Counted from the stretch's first letter, positions 53,990 through 64,000 are shown. The stretch is DNA of 64,000 nt from Phragmites australis (GCF_958298935.1 NC_084935.1:11838501-11902500), one strand, 5' to 3'. Made by a program: numbers and translations. Notes: a model not told the origin generated them from the sequence alone.

Positions 53990-54478
53990 TGATGAATAAT
54001 GGATAGTTACCATATTCAGACACCCCAAGGTTTCCCGCAATTCCCGAGGCATATATCTATCTACAGGAAGAAGATCCCTAGATGAAAGAAAACTATTCGT
54101 AGGTACCCAAGATATCTCGTAAGCATGAAGTTTTATCTCTACAAATAGGAAGGAGGACTCTAGAGGACATACGACACCCCCATATATATATGGGGCTAGG
54201 GGCCCCATGGAGGAGGACAAGCCCAAACAAGTTAAACACAAGCCAATAGAAGTCGAGCAAAGAAGTCACCGACTAGGTTTAGATCTGTCTAGGCTAGCTA
54301 CATACCAACTTGTAACAAGCTCAAATCAATACAAAACAAACATGACATAGGGTTATTATCCTCAGGGAGGCCCAAACCTATATAAAAAAAACCTCATGTG
54401 TTGTCCTGCAATTTGTCTACTCAAAGAATCCCCCAATTCTTCAACAAGTTTGTTAGATTGGTTTACAAATCATCGATA
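53990..54478 (+). repeat. gypsy-I 5' LTR
   Basis: Starts TGATGAATAATGGATAG and ends ATCATCGATA. It pairs with 62006-62385. The region around 54160-54250 is missing or altered in the 3' copy. Confidence 0.85.
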
Positions 54479-54479
54479 C

Positions 54480-54497
54480 TAGCGCCATCTATAGATA
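54480..54497 (+). promoter_or_regulatory. gypsy-I primer-binding site
   Basis: 'tagcgccatctatagata' immediately after the LTR, a mutated form of the TGGCGCCGTCTGTGGGGA type common in plant gypsy elements. Confidence 0.55.
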
Positions 54498-56310
54498 TCA
54501 TGATAAAAGGTGTTGAAGAATTTACACAAAACATGCCATCGACATCGCCCAAAGCTTTGCTGAAAACTGGTTTTTTGGATGAGGGGTTCTATAACAACTT
54601 TACCTATCTTCCTGACGAACCAGTGATCAATCGGGTGGGTTTCGACGATGAACTTTCTGGCGATGATTCAAGCGATGAGGTAAGTCAATTTATGGATCAA
54701 TGCACTAAGGATTACGACATCAAGTTTGAACCACTCGACTGCCAAGACAATTGTGAATATCTGATTCATAAGTCGGGATCTATCCTCGCATCTTCTAACA
54801 ACATAGATTGTCAAGATACCAATTCGGAGCAATCTGATGAAATATCCATGATGGATCTAGACAACTTCTCCAGCGGAGATTACCTCTAAGAAGTTTTCGC
54901 TATCAAAGATAGGGGTGACGATCTGGGTAATCATGATGATGATCCTACAAACAGATAGGGTCCTTCAGATCCTGGTGTGGGCAATGGTCAACTCTAGACG
55001 ATCATACCACCCCTGGTCCTTAACATGGAGCCCCAATCCTACAATCTCTCAACTATCAACAGGGGGCTGACCACTTTAAATCTGCAACTGCTAAGAGGAT
55101 CCTTCTTGTACAAGGGACCCTCATGTGCCCTCCAACCATAGATCTAACTACCCCAGCCAGTAAGGAATGGATGAACTCAGGAATTGACTTGAAGAAGGAG
55201 GTCATCATCTAGGCTGGGAAATCTCATCTAGCCCTAGCCAGGAATAGTGCTAATCAGGGTAGACCAGACATTCCCCCATTGCGAGATGCATCTGATTCAA
55301 AGAGGCATAACCCCCGGAACAAAGCTTCCTAGGATGACAATCAGGACAACAACCTCCGCTGAACCTTGCTAATCAAAGGTCATCCGATCAATTACCTGTG
55401 TGGGGTCATCAATGACCGGCAAAGGCGCCCGAGGGTTTTTGAATAGGCTTCATCTAACCATCATCAATCTAATCGGGGAATGTCCCGACATCAATCAAAT
55501 TGGGACCGATCTCTGATCTCCGTGGGAAAGACTCTCGTGGCCACAGGAACCAAGCAAGGTGCTATCAATGGATGCCTGGCATTCTCTCCAGATCTGTGGA
55601 ATATAAGTTGGCCGACAAGGTTCCATCCTAGGATGATCGAGAAATACAATGAAAGTACAAATCCTGTTGAGTTTCTCCAAATCTATACCACGGCCATCCA
55701 AGTGGCTGGTGGGGACAAAAAGGTAATGAATAATTACCTCCCTACCACCCTTGAACGGGCAGCGAGGACATGGCTGACCAATTTACTACCAAGAACAATC
55801 TACTTATGGGTGTAGTTTTGCAATGTATTATGAGCCAACTTCTAGGGTACATACATTTGTCTCGGCATGAAAAATGACATCTATCGTTGCGAGCAGACGG
55901 GAAGCTAAACCTTGTGTGAGTTCGTAGCTACTTCAACAATATTAAGAACAATATACCTAAGGTTAGGGGCTACGATGTCATATAAGCATTCACCTGGGGG
56001 ATCAGGAGCCGAAGATGCATTGAAGATATCACCATCCAAGAGCCTAAGATGATTATGGAGCTTATGAAGATCATCGATGAATCCTCTAAGGCTGAAGACA
56101 TGCTTCTTTTCATCAAGGAGAAGACTCAGGATATCAAGCGCCCTCAACCCAGGCTTGAGGCCAACAAGGCGAAGGCAAAACGCAAGAAGAACACCAAGGG
56201 AGGTAAGGGCAAGAAAAATAATTCTGAGGAAGTTCCGAAGATCTGCCTGACACCTGTCCCGATAATCATCTCAGTTCCTCCTGGGGCAAGAGCTCTACAC
56301 TAGGCTCTTG
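54498..56310 (+). pseudogene. gypsy-I gag with N-terminal acidic ORF
   Basis: The frame 54398-54889 crosses the primer site and continues as an acidic stretch (DDELSGDDSSDEVSQFMDQC) with no known domain. Gag proper is in frame 55480-55815: P-D-L-W-N-I-S-W-P-T-R-F-H-P-R-M-I-E-K-Y, STNPVEFLQIYTTAIQVAGG, LPTTLERAARTWLTNLLP. A stop follows at 55813, and 55850-56310 continues in broken frames, ending with a Lys-rich stretch (frame 56049-56303, K-A-K-A-K-R-K-K-N-T-K-G-G-K-G-K-K). Confidence 0.78.
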
Positions 56311-56559
56311 CGAACACGATAGTAAGCCTTGATGCGACCTCCACCAGATCGACAACCACAAACTCCATGAGTGTCACCTCTAGAAGAATATGGTCAAAGC
56401 GGAGGTCGAGAAAATAGCTAAAGGAAATAAGATCCAGGTCACGGCCAAGAATAGGGATTCTAGCTCCAATGGCAGTGAGGACGGCACATATTAGATGTCT
56501 TTTCAGCCGGATGAGAGGACGATCGACCACATGTTTGGTGGCTCTGCATCCTATGAGTC

Positions 56560-57300
56560 CAAAAGGCAGTACATGATAGTGGCCTGAGAAATCTTAGCTG
56601 CCATCCCCAAGGGTTGTCAGGCCATTAAATGGTCAAACACTGAAATCTCCTTCTGCCAAGAAGACTACCCTAATTACTTCATACGGCGAGGTCGCTTCTC
56701 GATAGTGGTTGAACCTATGATAAATAACTGCAGGGTTACACGGGTTCTTATCGATGGAGGGAGTTCCCTGAATATCCTCTTCACAAATGCACTCGAAGGG
56801 ATGCGGATCTCTCGGTCTGCTATGAAGCAGGTTACCCAAGCCTTCAACAGTATAGTACTCAGATCTTCGGCTGTGCTCATTGGCTAGATATCGCTACCCG
56901 TTACCTTCGAGAAACATGACAACTTCCAGACAGAAAAAATTCTGTTCGATGTGGTCAACTTCAAGGCGGCATACAATGTCATCTTGGGAAGACTTACTCT
57001 CACCAAATTCATGGCAGCAACGTATTATGCTTACAGTGCGTGAAGATCCCAGGACCTGAGGGAGTCCTTACCATTTGGGGCTGCACGAAAGTAGTCCTAC
57101 GCTGTGACAAACGAAGTCTGGACATGGCAACACAGCATCAACCCGACAAGGAGACGAAAAAATCGATGCCTAAGGCTGTCGTGAAGTCACACGACAGAGT
57201 TAAAATAGTTCCTTTAGACCCAGCGGAGCCATCCAAGACCGTTCGAATCAACTCCAACCTGGATCCCAAATAGGAACTCGTGCTCATCATCTTTCTCCAG
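56560..57300 (+). pseudogene. gypsy-I protease region
   Basis: CRVTRVLIDGGSSLNILFTN in frame 56705-56887 is the D-G-G protease site. After a TAG at 56885 come P-V-T-F-E-K-H-D-N-F-Q-T-E-K-I-L-F-D-V and YNVILGRLTLTKFMAATYYA, the conserved C-terminal block. A one-base change in 'tacagtgcgtgaag' disrupts the frame. Frame 57040-57273 (KIPGPEGVLTIWGCTKVVLR) leads toward RT. Confidence 0.82.
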
Positions 57301-58140
57301 GCAAACACTGACATATTCACATGCTAACCATTAGACATGCCCGGGATCCCCAGAGAGGTGATTGAGCACAAACTAGCTTTCAGACCCAACGCAAAGCTGA
57401 TCAAGCAAAAATTCTGACAGTTCGCACCCGATCGGAAATAAGCTATTAAAGAGGAAATTGAAAGACTCACCAAGACATGTTTTATTTGGGAGGTGGTTCA
57501 CCTTGAGTGGCTCGCAAACCCCATCATGATCAGAAAGTCAAAAAACAAATGGCGAATGTGTGTCGACTTCACTGATCTCAACAAGGCCCGCCCTAATGAC
57601 ACTTTTTCTCTACAAAGAATAGATCAGATAGTTGACTCCACCTCTAGCTGTGACTATCTAAGCCTTCTCGATGCCTACTACAGTTGTCACCAGATTAGCA
57701 TGCATCCGATGGATGAGGAGAAGACCTCCTTTATTACTCATTTTGGAGTTTATTGCTATGTTAAAATGCCTTTTGGATTGAAGAATGCCGGTGCCACATA
57801 CCAACGAGGAATGTAGATAACACTCCCTGTTCAGATTAGTCAGAATGTCTAGGCCTACATCGATGATCTCACAATAAAAACCAAAAAGAAGGAAGATCTC
57901 TTCTCCGACCTACAAGAAATGTTCAACAACTTGTGCAAGAATGGAATCTTGCTAAACCCAGAGAAGTGCGCGTTTAGAGTTAACATGGGGAAACTGCTTG
58001 GTTACCTGGTGTCCTATTGGGGAATAGAAGTCAATCCCGAGAAGATCAAAGCTATTGAAGAGATGCAACCTCCCAAGTCAGTGTGAGAAGTTCAGAGACT
58101 AACCAGATGCATGACAACCCTCAGCCGGTTTATTTCCTAG
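57300..58140 (+). pseudogene. gypsy-I reverse transcriptase
   Basis: The approach reads M-P-G-I-P-R-E-V-I-E-H-K-L-A-F. Frame 57493-57816 has HLEWLANPIMIRKSKNKWRM, CVDFTDLNKARPNDTFSLQR, S-L-L-D-A-Y-Y-S-C-H-Q-I-S-M (first catalytic Asp), TSFITHFGVYCYVKMPFGLK and N-A-G-A-T-Y-Q. A TAG at 57814 splits it. Then A-Y-I-D-D-L-T-I-K (57853) keeps the active-site aspartates, and L-N-P-E-K-C-A-F-R-V-N-M-G-K-L-L-G-Y closes the domain. Of the three gypsy elements this RT is the only one with both catalytic blocks in place, but at least four stops are present. Confidence 0.87.
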
Positions 58141-58685
58141 CTTGGAGATCGAGAACTTCCCTTCTTCAAGTTACTAAGACAATATGACAAGTTTGAATTT
58201 TCAAAAGAAGCAGATGAGGCATTCAAAAATTTGAAGATGTTTCTTTTCTTCCTCCCGTGCTAATCACTCCCAACCCTAATGAACATTTGCTCTTATACAT
58301 CACGGCCGGACCACGTGCTATAAGTGGGGTATTGGTGGTGGAAAGAGAAGCACAAGACAAATGAGAGAGAAGCCAAGGACCAATGTACTACATTAGTGAA
58401 GTGCTCCACGGTCCTAAAGAACGCTATCCGTAGGTGCAAAAGTTACTATATGCTGTACTGATGGATTCCTGTAAGTTACGATATTACTTCCAGGCTCACA
58501 AGATTATCATACCATCAATATTTCCACTAGACGAGATCTTGCACAACAGAGATGCAATTGGCCGAATCGCCAAGTGGTCCATTGAATTTGGAGAATTCAA
58601 CGTCTGTTTTGTGCCTAAAAAAACAATCAAGTCGCAAGCACTTGTCAACTTCGTGGTCGAATGGACAAAACCAGATCAACCCTAG
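58141..58685 (+). pseudogene. gypsy-I RNase H (Ty3 type)
   Basis: L-G-D-R-E-L-P-F-F-K-L-L-R-Q-Y-D-K-F-E-F and F-K-N-L-K-M-F-L-F (58140-58250), then a frameshift. H-L-L-L-Y-I-T-A-G-P and V-L-V-V-E-R-E-A follow, then MYYISEVLHGPKERYP. Frame 58434-58685 has K-L-R-Y-Y-F-Q-A-H-K, IGRIAKWSIEFGEFNVCFVP and Q-A-L-V-N-F-V-V-E-W-T. Confidence 0.8.
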
Positions 58686-58699
58686 GATGATCATGGTAA

Positions 58700-59140
58700 C
58701 TTATTAGATGTATGTACTTTATTATTCGATAGATCACTCATGCTTCAAGGCGCGGGGACTGGGATCATACTGATCTCTTCAACAAGAAAAAGCCTACAAT
58801 ATGATTTGTAGATCTATTTTCCGCCCACGAATGACATAGCCAAATAGGAGGGTATGCTCACCGGACTCTGAGTAGCTTATGCTCTTGGAATTCACTGCCT
58901 ACTTGTGAAAGGGGATTCACAGTTGGTGGTGAAGCAAGTTAGCAAGAAGTATCAAATCTCGAATAAGACCATGGCAGACTACCTCACAGATAAGGAAATT
59001 AGGAAGCTAGAAAAGAAATTCGTCAGACTATAGGTCAAGTATATCCCAAGGAAGGATAACTGCCTCATCGATAGTTTTGCTCACATAGCATCCCTACGAT
59101 CTCCAGGTCAACCCAAGATTTTCATAGAGAAACTCTCGAA
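58700..59140 (+). pseudogene. gypsy-I second (archaeal-type) RNase H
   Basis: L-L-F-D-R-S-L-M-L-Q-G-A-G-T-G (about 58718), where Gly of D-G-S is Arg. Then N-D-I-A-K-stop-E-G-M-L-T-G-L (about 58838), G-D-S-Q-L-V-V-K-Q-V (about 58912) and D-N-C-L-I-D-S-F-A-H-I-A-S (about 59056). Acidic positions are kept but stops intervene. Confidence 0.78.
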
Positions 59141-59279
59141 GCCATTTGTAAAATCATCAGATGACACATCCGAAGGAGTGGTGGTCTACGAGACCTATAA
59201 CCATCTCGGGGGCTCACTAGGGACTGACGCACCAAAAGGAGTCATAGGGGAACTCGTGGCTCAGCTCAAAAGTGAAGTT

Positions 59280-60430
59280 TCATGGATGGACCTAATCTGC
59301 AAGTACCTTCAAGATTGAGTTGTGCCTGAGGATGATGCACTAACCAAGCAAATTTTCTGTCGATGCAAGATGTATATCTTGGTGGACGACGTTCTCTATC
59401 GAAGAGGTACTCACGGAGTACTCATGAAATGCATCTCTCAGAAGCAGAGTAGGGAAATACTCGAAGAAAACCATGGAGGAGTGTGTGGAGCTCACGCTTC
59501 CTTCTGAACCCTGATCAGAAAGGCATTTAGACAAGATTTCTTTTGGCATATGGCTCTCCATGATGTGAACAAGTTAGTAAAAAGGTGTACGAGTTAACAA
59601 TTTCATAGTAGATGAGTACATCAACCCATTCAAGCCCTACAAATGATCCCCTTATCATGGCCATTCGTGACTTGGGGACTGCATATTTTGGGCCCTTCCC
59701 GGTAGCGCTTGGGGGCTTCAAGTTCCTATCTGTCCCGATTGATACCTTCACCAATTGGATTGAAGCTGAATCAATTGATAAGATCACTTCGGTGGTCGCT
59801 GAGAAGTTCATCATGAAAAGTGTCATGACAATATTCGACACCCCGAGTAGGATCATCACTGACAACAACACTTAGTTCTTCAGCGTGGCGTTCATTGTAC
59901 TACGAGGAACTAGGCACTACAGTCTGCTTTACATCTGTGGCACATCCACAAAGCAATGGACAAGTCAAGCAAGCAAACAGCCTAGTACTTCAAGGAATCA
60001 AAACTCGCATTTCAACCGCTTATCCACCTATGTTAAAGCATGGGCTTCTAAGTTGCCTAATGTAATATGGACACTACGAACAACGTCCAACAGGGCGACG
60101 GGTGAAACATCGTTCTTCTTAGTCTATGGGGCTGATGCAATGCTGCCTTGTGAACTAAAAATCGAATCTCATCGAGTCAAACTATACGCTAACAATGATG
60201 AAATCCCGAGAAGATAGGATGGCCTCAATGCTCTTGAAGAAAAAAGAACAAAAGGGTTGATAAAATCAGTGCGGTACCAACATGCTCTCCGGTGCTACCA
60301 TGATAAGAATATCTGCAGAAGATCTTTCAAACCTAGGGATCTGGTGCTACAACTCGTACAAAGCCAAAAAAAACGGCAACAAGCTATCTCTGAAGTGGGA
60401 AGGTCCCTATAGGGTGGTCGAATCCAACTA
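59280..60430 (+). pseudogene. gypsy-I integrase
   Basis: Frame 59322-59507 carries the N-terminal part: VLYRRGTHGVLMKCISQKQS, ending G-G-V-C-G-A-H-A-S-F before a stop. The core follows in frame 59612-59875: R-D-L-G-T-A-Y-F-G-P-F-P, where relatives have G-L-D-I-L-G-P-F-P (the first Asp is displaced or lost), TFTNWIEAESIDKITS and I-I-T-D-N-N-T. Frame 59885-60217 has LPNVIWTLRTTSNRATGETS and FFLVYGADAMLPCELKIESH. K-W-E-G-P-Y-R-V-V-E-S-N (60395-60430) is the GPY/F end. Confidence 0.8.
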
Positions 60431-61133
60431 ACCATGGTCGTATAAGTTAGCTATGGAGGATGCCATGGCCGCACTTAGAATTCTAAGACTGCCAATCCGG
60501 GAATCCTTCCCTAATAAACAGTGGGGGCTTCACGTACACTAGGACTACAATACTTGTTGTGTGCACCATATTTCTGATGAGAAGGGAGAAAATGTATTTA
60601 GGAACCGTCGAAAACTTTATTGTGTCCCCGAAGTGCCAGAGAACTAAAATCTTTTCTACTTGGAGCCTAACCTACGGTGATCATGATGAACATTCCGATA
60701 AGAAACCTCGATAGCTCCCTAACCTACTTGTAAGAAACAAAGCCGAACACTTGTTTGATTTCCTTGTATTCACGAGAAGATTCACAGTCATACACAGGCA
60801 TTGCAGTAGAAATAGGAGCCTTTCATTTAACAAGATTTTGAGCTCTTTTACTGATAAGCTAAGGGAAAGAGGATTACAAGTCCTAAAAGATCTAATCAAT
60901 GAAGAGGAAGGAGAGTCTTCAACCAGCGAAGCTTCACTGACTCGGCAAGAGGAAGGAGATAATTCCCTAGCTCTCCCTAGCCATCGACGCCAACGGAGAA
61001 AGCGAGGTCATCGATGCCCCGACACCATGCCGAACTCGCTGGTGTTGCCGCCTGATCATCAACATCTTCGACAACGATAGGGTTTGGTAGAGGCATTGGC
61101 TCCCTGCCCTCATTGTTGCTATCACGACTCCGG
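60431..61133 (+). other. gypsy-I 3' region between pol and the reverse-strand ORF
   Basis: Includes 'cagtgggggcttcacgt' at 60516, a polypurine-like motif of the sort repeated in gypsy-D. The + strand frame 60751-61080 (LSSFTDKLRERGLQVLKDLI, then Glu/Ser-rich and Arg-rich residues) has no known domain. Its reverse strand may be the end of the antisense ORF. Confidence 0.45.
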
Positions 61134-61358
61134 CTACTCCCTTCGGCCATCCTCATTGAAATAACACAAGGACAGAGAGGATGGAGTAGCCGACGTCTTA
61201 TCGTCTTTAACGAAGATGCTATCGGACGCCTCCCTTTTCTTTGCCTCAGTCGCCGCTTCTTCCTCCTCTATTTCCACCTTCAAAAGGTCCCACAACACGT
61301 CATCTTGGACTAGATACACCAGGAGCTTTCCATCTTTAACTAGGATGTCGCGTGTTGC

Positions 61359-61400
<42 letters not shown>

Positions 61401-61571
61401 CTCATCGGAGGAGACATCAATAACCTCCACCAACGAACTAGATTCGGTTGGAGGCAATGGTGGGGTAAGGGGTGAGTACTCGGGGGAGGATGGGGAATAG
61501 TCCGGAGATGAAGGGGTGTATTCAGGTGAAGGAGGAGGTTCCATGACCGAGTTCAGATTTGATGCAGCCAA
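61134..61571 (-). CDS. gypsy-I reverse-strand ORF with CTD-like repeats
   Basis: An uninterrupted 145-residue frame on the strand opposite to pol, starting MAASNLNSVMEPPPSPEY. Residues about 15-36 form three near-repeats of Y-[TS]-P-S-S-P-[DE] (PEYTPSSPDYSPSSPEYSP), similar in form to the YSPTSPS heptads of the RNA polymerase II tail. A Ser/acid segment (VIDVSSDEEE) follows, then an Arg-Glu run encoded by a (CT)n microsatellite, and an acidic helical tail (EIEEEEAATEAKKREA). A minus-strand TATA box lies 17-30 bp before the ATG. Its place matches the reverse ORFs of gypsy-D and other Tat elements. I cannot assign a function; it might be an unexpressed fossil. Confidence 0.5.
61363..61397 (+). 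repeat. (CT)n microsatellite inside the reverse-strand ORF
   Basis: A 35-bp CT run. On the minus strand it encodes the alternating Arg-Glu stretch of the ORF at 61134-61571. Slippage here would readily shift the frame. Confidence 0.9.
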
Positions 61572-61587
61572 GCTCCGACACTCGGGG

Positions 61588-61600
61588 GTATATATAGGCT
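61588..61600 (-). promoter_or_regulatory. TATA box for reverse-strand transcription in gypsy-I
   Basis: The minus strand reads CCTATATATACCCCC immediately upstream of the ATG at 61571. The spacing is short; a start site 25-30 bp downstream would fall near or just past that ATG, so a downstream Met might be used. Confidence 0.5.
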
Positions 61601-62005
61601 AACGGGTCAAGAGATCATCACTTCATCTCCCAAACGTTAATTCTGGGCGCATCCACATTATGAGCTACGGAAGCCCAAGCGACGCGTGGTCATCGAGGCT
61701 ACGTCTTTTCAGTTGCAAGCTAGCGATGAGTCTTATCTCCCTTGTACCTTTGCAAGAACGAGATGATATTTATGGGCCGAGTAGAAAATCTACCTGGATA
61801 GAACACCTTCTCGAGAACTCGGTTGAGAACTTGGAGGCATTTAGAATCCTGAGTAGGCGATATCAGAGCCCGAATAACCCAGTTAGATGCTTTGCCCTAA
61901 TCGGGGAACCGAGTTCTACTCGATGATATGGTTGGACAAAAAGTTTATCTTTGTTGGTTATATACTTGACCTGTTAAAGCCTCATTTGACGTACCGATGG
62001 GGGCT

Positions 62006-62385
62006 TGATAATGAATAATAGATAGTTATTATATCCGGATACCATAGGTTTCCCGCAATTCTTAGGGCATATCTCTAACTTCAGGAAAGAGATCTCTAGA
62101 TTAAAGAAAACTACATGTAGGTACCTAAGGCATCTCGTAACTAAAAAGGTTTATCTCTAAAAATATAAATGATTACTACAGAGGACATACGACACCCTAT
62201 AAAGGACGATAAGCCCGAACACAAGCCAATATAAAACTTAGATCAATACAAAATAAATAGGGCATACGGTTATTATCTCAAAAAGGTCTGGACCTGTATA
62301 AAACCTCGTGTGTTCTCCCACAATTTATCTACTCAATGTATTCCTAATTAAGTTTGTTAGTTTGGCGATTCATAAATCATCGATA
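62006..62385 (+). repeat. gypsy-I 3' LTR
   Basis: Begins TGATAATGAATAATAG directly after 'gatgggggct' and ends ATCATCGATA. It is shorter than the 5' LTR because of internal deletions. Confidence 0.85.
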
Positions 62386-62993
62386 ACTTCTTTTCTGCTA
62401 ATTCAGTAATATATCTACACTGTTATGCTGTGCTGCTTATGATCTTTTGATCGGCCCGGAATACTTTCCATTTATCGGAAATAAAAAGTTTATCCACCGG
62501 GCTTGTGGAAGACGATCTCTGAATGCGGAGCCATGTAATGCTGCTGTACGATACAGCTGGTATTGCATTTCACCGAGTAGGTGAGAGTTGATCTACTAGA
62601 CAGCTAGGTATGCTCTGATTGACTCTGCTATATCTGTACGTTGAAATGGTCTAGAGTCCTAGGATGTCTCGGTCTATTACTACATTGGGATTAGGGTTAA
62701 TCAAAATCAGGTGTGGTCCGTGGTTTGTGTAATATATTTTAACCGCAGCAGCGACTGATAACTGAAGGATATAATGCATCTTTGCTACAATAACAATGTA
62801 TGGTTTTATGATACTGCTTGTTGCTAACTCCTCTTTCATCATGATTTCTACTGGTGTGTTCGGATGATTTTGTTAATTTCATACTTTTTGTCTTTGAGTT
62901 ATCCTTTATCATACGTCAATTTGACATGTTATAAACCGAGGAATTGCTGGATCGAGATCCTGCAAAACCAAAATAATAAGCCTGCCAAGATTA
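62386..62993. other. Unassigned sequence, no gene seen
   Basis: Short frames only. Includes 'ggaaataaaaag' near 62478. It could belong to the same older element as the LINE fragment at 53652-53989, since gypsy-I lies between them, but nothing proves it. The first copy of the 14-bp LINE target duplication is at 62980-62993. Confidence 0.5.
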
Positions 62994-63134
62994 GTTCGAG
63001 GTTGCTGTATATTTTCTTAACGGTTCGAGGTTTGCTGACTTAATAGCTTTTTATTTCTGTTCTCTTGAGTTTGTACTACTTTTTACTCCTTGTGAAATAA
63101 AACGGCAGATCTTCTGCCACCTCTTAAAAAAAAA
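62994..63134 (+). mobile_element. 5'-truncated LINE 3' end with poly(A) and target duplication
   Basis: The 141-bp insert ends 'aataaaacggcagatcttct' then 'gccacctcttaaaaaaaaa'. The polyadenylation signal plus a GGCAGA..TCTGCC hairpin before the A tract is typical of grass LINE 3' ends. GCCTGCCAAGATTA occurs exactly on both sides (62980-62993 and 63135-63148), a 14-bp target-site duplication. Confidence 0.9.
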
Positions 63135-63148
63135 GCCTGCCAAGATTA

Positions 63149-63408
63149 TAGTCAGTAGAATTAGCCATGCTAGCTGGACTAGCCAATGGTTTAGCTCATT
63201 CCTATAAAGCGAGTTGCTCGGACTGGTGAATGTATCAAGCCCGTATATTGTTTTCTCTTTTGTTTTGACTCACCTAGACTATAAGAAAGTATCCACTTAA
63301 TCCACTAGAGTTTAAATATCCATCCCTTTCCTAGATTTGTAACACCGAGTACTTTGGCTGCGTATAGAATGGGTTTAGAGAGTACTTTTGCCACAAATCG
63401 TTGACTAT
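63149..63408. other. Short flank, no gene seen
   Basis: AT-rich sequence between the LINE target site and the CACTA-like end; no frame or motif of note. Confidence 0.5.
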
Positions 63409-63664
63409 CACTACTATAAAAAATAGATCACTACTGGTTAAAAAATAATTTCACTGCCGATTTTTCAATCGACTCTTTTTATTCGACACTGATAGTCAAT
63501 GAATATCAGTCAATGACTATCAGTACCGGTTCGTGCCTCCAACCGGCACTGAAAAAATTTCTCGAGCCAAAAAAATAAACGAGTCGGTTCTTTTGAGCCA
63601 GCTCTCCTGCCGCTCCTGCCATCGCCATCGCCACCGTGCTCCTGCCGCATGCACAAATCGACTC
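63409..63664. mobile_element. CACTA-like transposon end J1
   Basis: Starts CACTACTATAAAAAATAG. Sub-terminal repeats 'cactgccga', 'cactgatagtcaatga', 'tcagtcaatgactatcagt' and 'accggttcgtgcc / aaccggcactga' follow in both orientations, as at the 8067-8976 element. It is interrupted at 63665 by another CACTA-like end. The right end is outside the window. Confidence 0.65.
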
Positions 63665-63828
63665 CACTACTACAAAAATTATTTTTAGAGACAGGTAGTA
63701 ACTCGTTTTCACAGGCGTTTAGTGCACCCGCCTGCGATCGAGGCCTGTAGAAATGAATGATTTCCACAGGCGCAAAAGTGAACCGCCTGAGGTAATAGAT
63801 TTCCACAGGCTGTCAGAGGGTTAACTCC
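63665..63828. mobile_element. CACTA-like transposon end J2, of a different family
   Basis: Starts CACTACTACAAAAATTATT. Short sub-terminal units with 'ccacaggcg', 'cgcctg', 'aggcctgtagaaat' occur in both orientations. It is cut at about 63829 by an LTR. Confidence 0.7.
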
Positions 63829-64000
63829 TGTCGCAGGGATCCTGAGGGACCCCTTTTTAGAGATTCGGCCGGGGGATGATCCTGAATATGTTCGCCGGAG
63901 AAATAAATGGGTAAGAATGCGATGGCCGGTGGGGTGGAATGATCTAATGCGGAACGGAGTAAATGCGCTGGTGTTTAGACAGGTTCGGGTCGCACAGAGG
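63829..64000 (+). mobile_element. Start of an LTR (K), continues beyond the window
   Basis: TGTCGCAGGGATCCTGAGGG begins an abrupt change from the CACTA repeat text. Sequence 'gaatgcgatggccggtgggg' and 'tttagacaggttcgggtcgc' is familiar from abundant grass LTR elements (from memory). Only 172 bp are present, so family and orientation are tentative. Confidence 0.5.

Larger units (their letters stand above)
53990..62385 (+). mobile_element. Tat-lineage Ty3/gypsy element gypsy-I
   Basis: LTRs are at 53990-54478 (489 bp) and 62006-62385 (380 bp, with internal deletions). Primer site 'tagcgccatctatagat' follows the 5' LTR, and polypurine tract 'gatgggggct' precedes the 3' LTR. The interior runs gag, protease, RT, RNase H, archaeal-type RNase H, integrase, then a 3' region with a reverse-strand ORF. 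I found no matching target duplication (left flank CCTAA, right flank ACTTC), so either the LTR ends are off by a few bases or a flank has changed. Base composition is AT-richer than gypsy-C. All domains are interrupted. Confidence 0.88.

Noticed and set aside
54398..54889. A 163-residue acidic ORF starting inside the gypsy-I 5' LTR as a separate gene.
   Set aside because: Its start lies in the LTR and primer site; it is better read as the variable N-terminal part of gag or a leader ORF of the element.
1..64000. CRISPR arrays, bacterial operons, ribosome-binding sites, tRNA or rRNA genes.
   Set aside because: The window is plant nuclear DNA; I saw no regular short repeats with spacers and no rRNA or tRNA sequence.

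Overview
The window is plant nuclear DNA from a grass (Poaceae, probably a panicoid; the clade is inferred from the repeat families and not proven). It is a transposon-rich block with one convincing host gene. Nearly every long open frame belongs to a retrotransposon polyprotein, usually broken by stops and frameshifts, or is a shadow of one.

Layout. 1-4062 is part of a long LTR in reverse orientation, starting TGTAACGCCC at 4062. 4063 to about 9790 is a decayed Ty1/copia element (copia-B) that carries a CACTA-like DNA transposon at 8067-8976. From 10711 to 40660 there is a four-level nest. An old copia remnant (copia-E) is split by a PIF/Harbinger-like element (11081-40020, TTA duplication). 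That element is split by a Tat-lineage Ty3/gypsy element (gypsy-D, 11597-38657, GTTCT duplication). Gypsy-D is split by a second Tat element (gypsy-C, 12890-26057). Gypsy-D also holds a 255-bp Tourist-like MITE (28527-28781) and a 1645-bp solo LTR (34685-36329). The PIF-like element carries a reverse-strand piece of a GATA zinc-finger gene, and gypsy-D interrupts that captured exon.

About 40790-42470 is another LTR-like sequence. 44225-45602 (minus) is the host gene: five exons whose splice sites and phases all agree, encoding a 158-residue helical protein resembling plant BORCS6/DUF2365. A PIF/Harbinger-like element (45681-46433) sits 78 bp upstream of its start codon. 47093-53646 is copia-A, with two LTRs, an AGTTT duplication and a canonical polypurine tract. 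It inserted next to or into a LINE fragment (53652-53989). 53990-62385 is a third Tat element, gypsy-I. A 141-bp LINE 3' tail with poly(A) and a 14-bp target duplication lies at 62994-63134. The right edge holds two nested CACTA-type ends and the start of another LTR.

How the parts relate. The three gypsy elements have the same order: LTR, primer site, gag, protease, RT, RNase H, a second archaeal-type RNase H, integrase, then a long 3' region with reverse-strand ORFs and tandem repeats. This is the Tat (Ogre/Retand-type) architecture. LTR pairs diverge least in gypsy-C (about 5% by eye) and more in gypsy-D and copia-A (over 10% by eye), which agrees with the nesting order. All the elements look unable to move by themselves.
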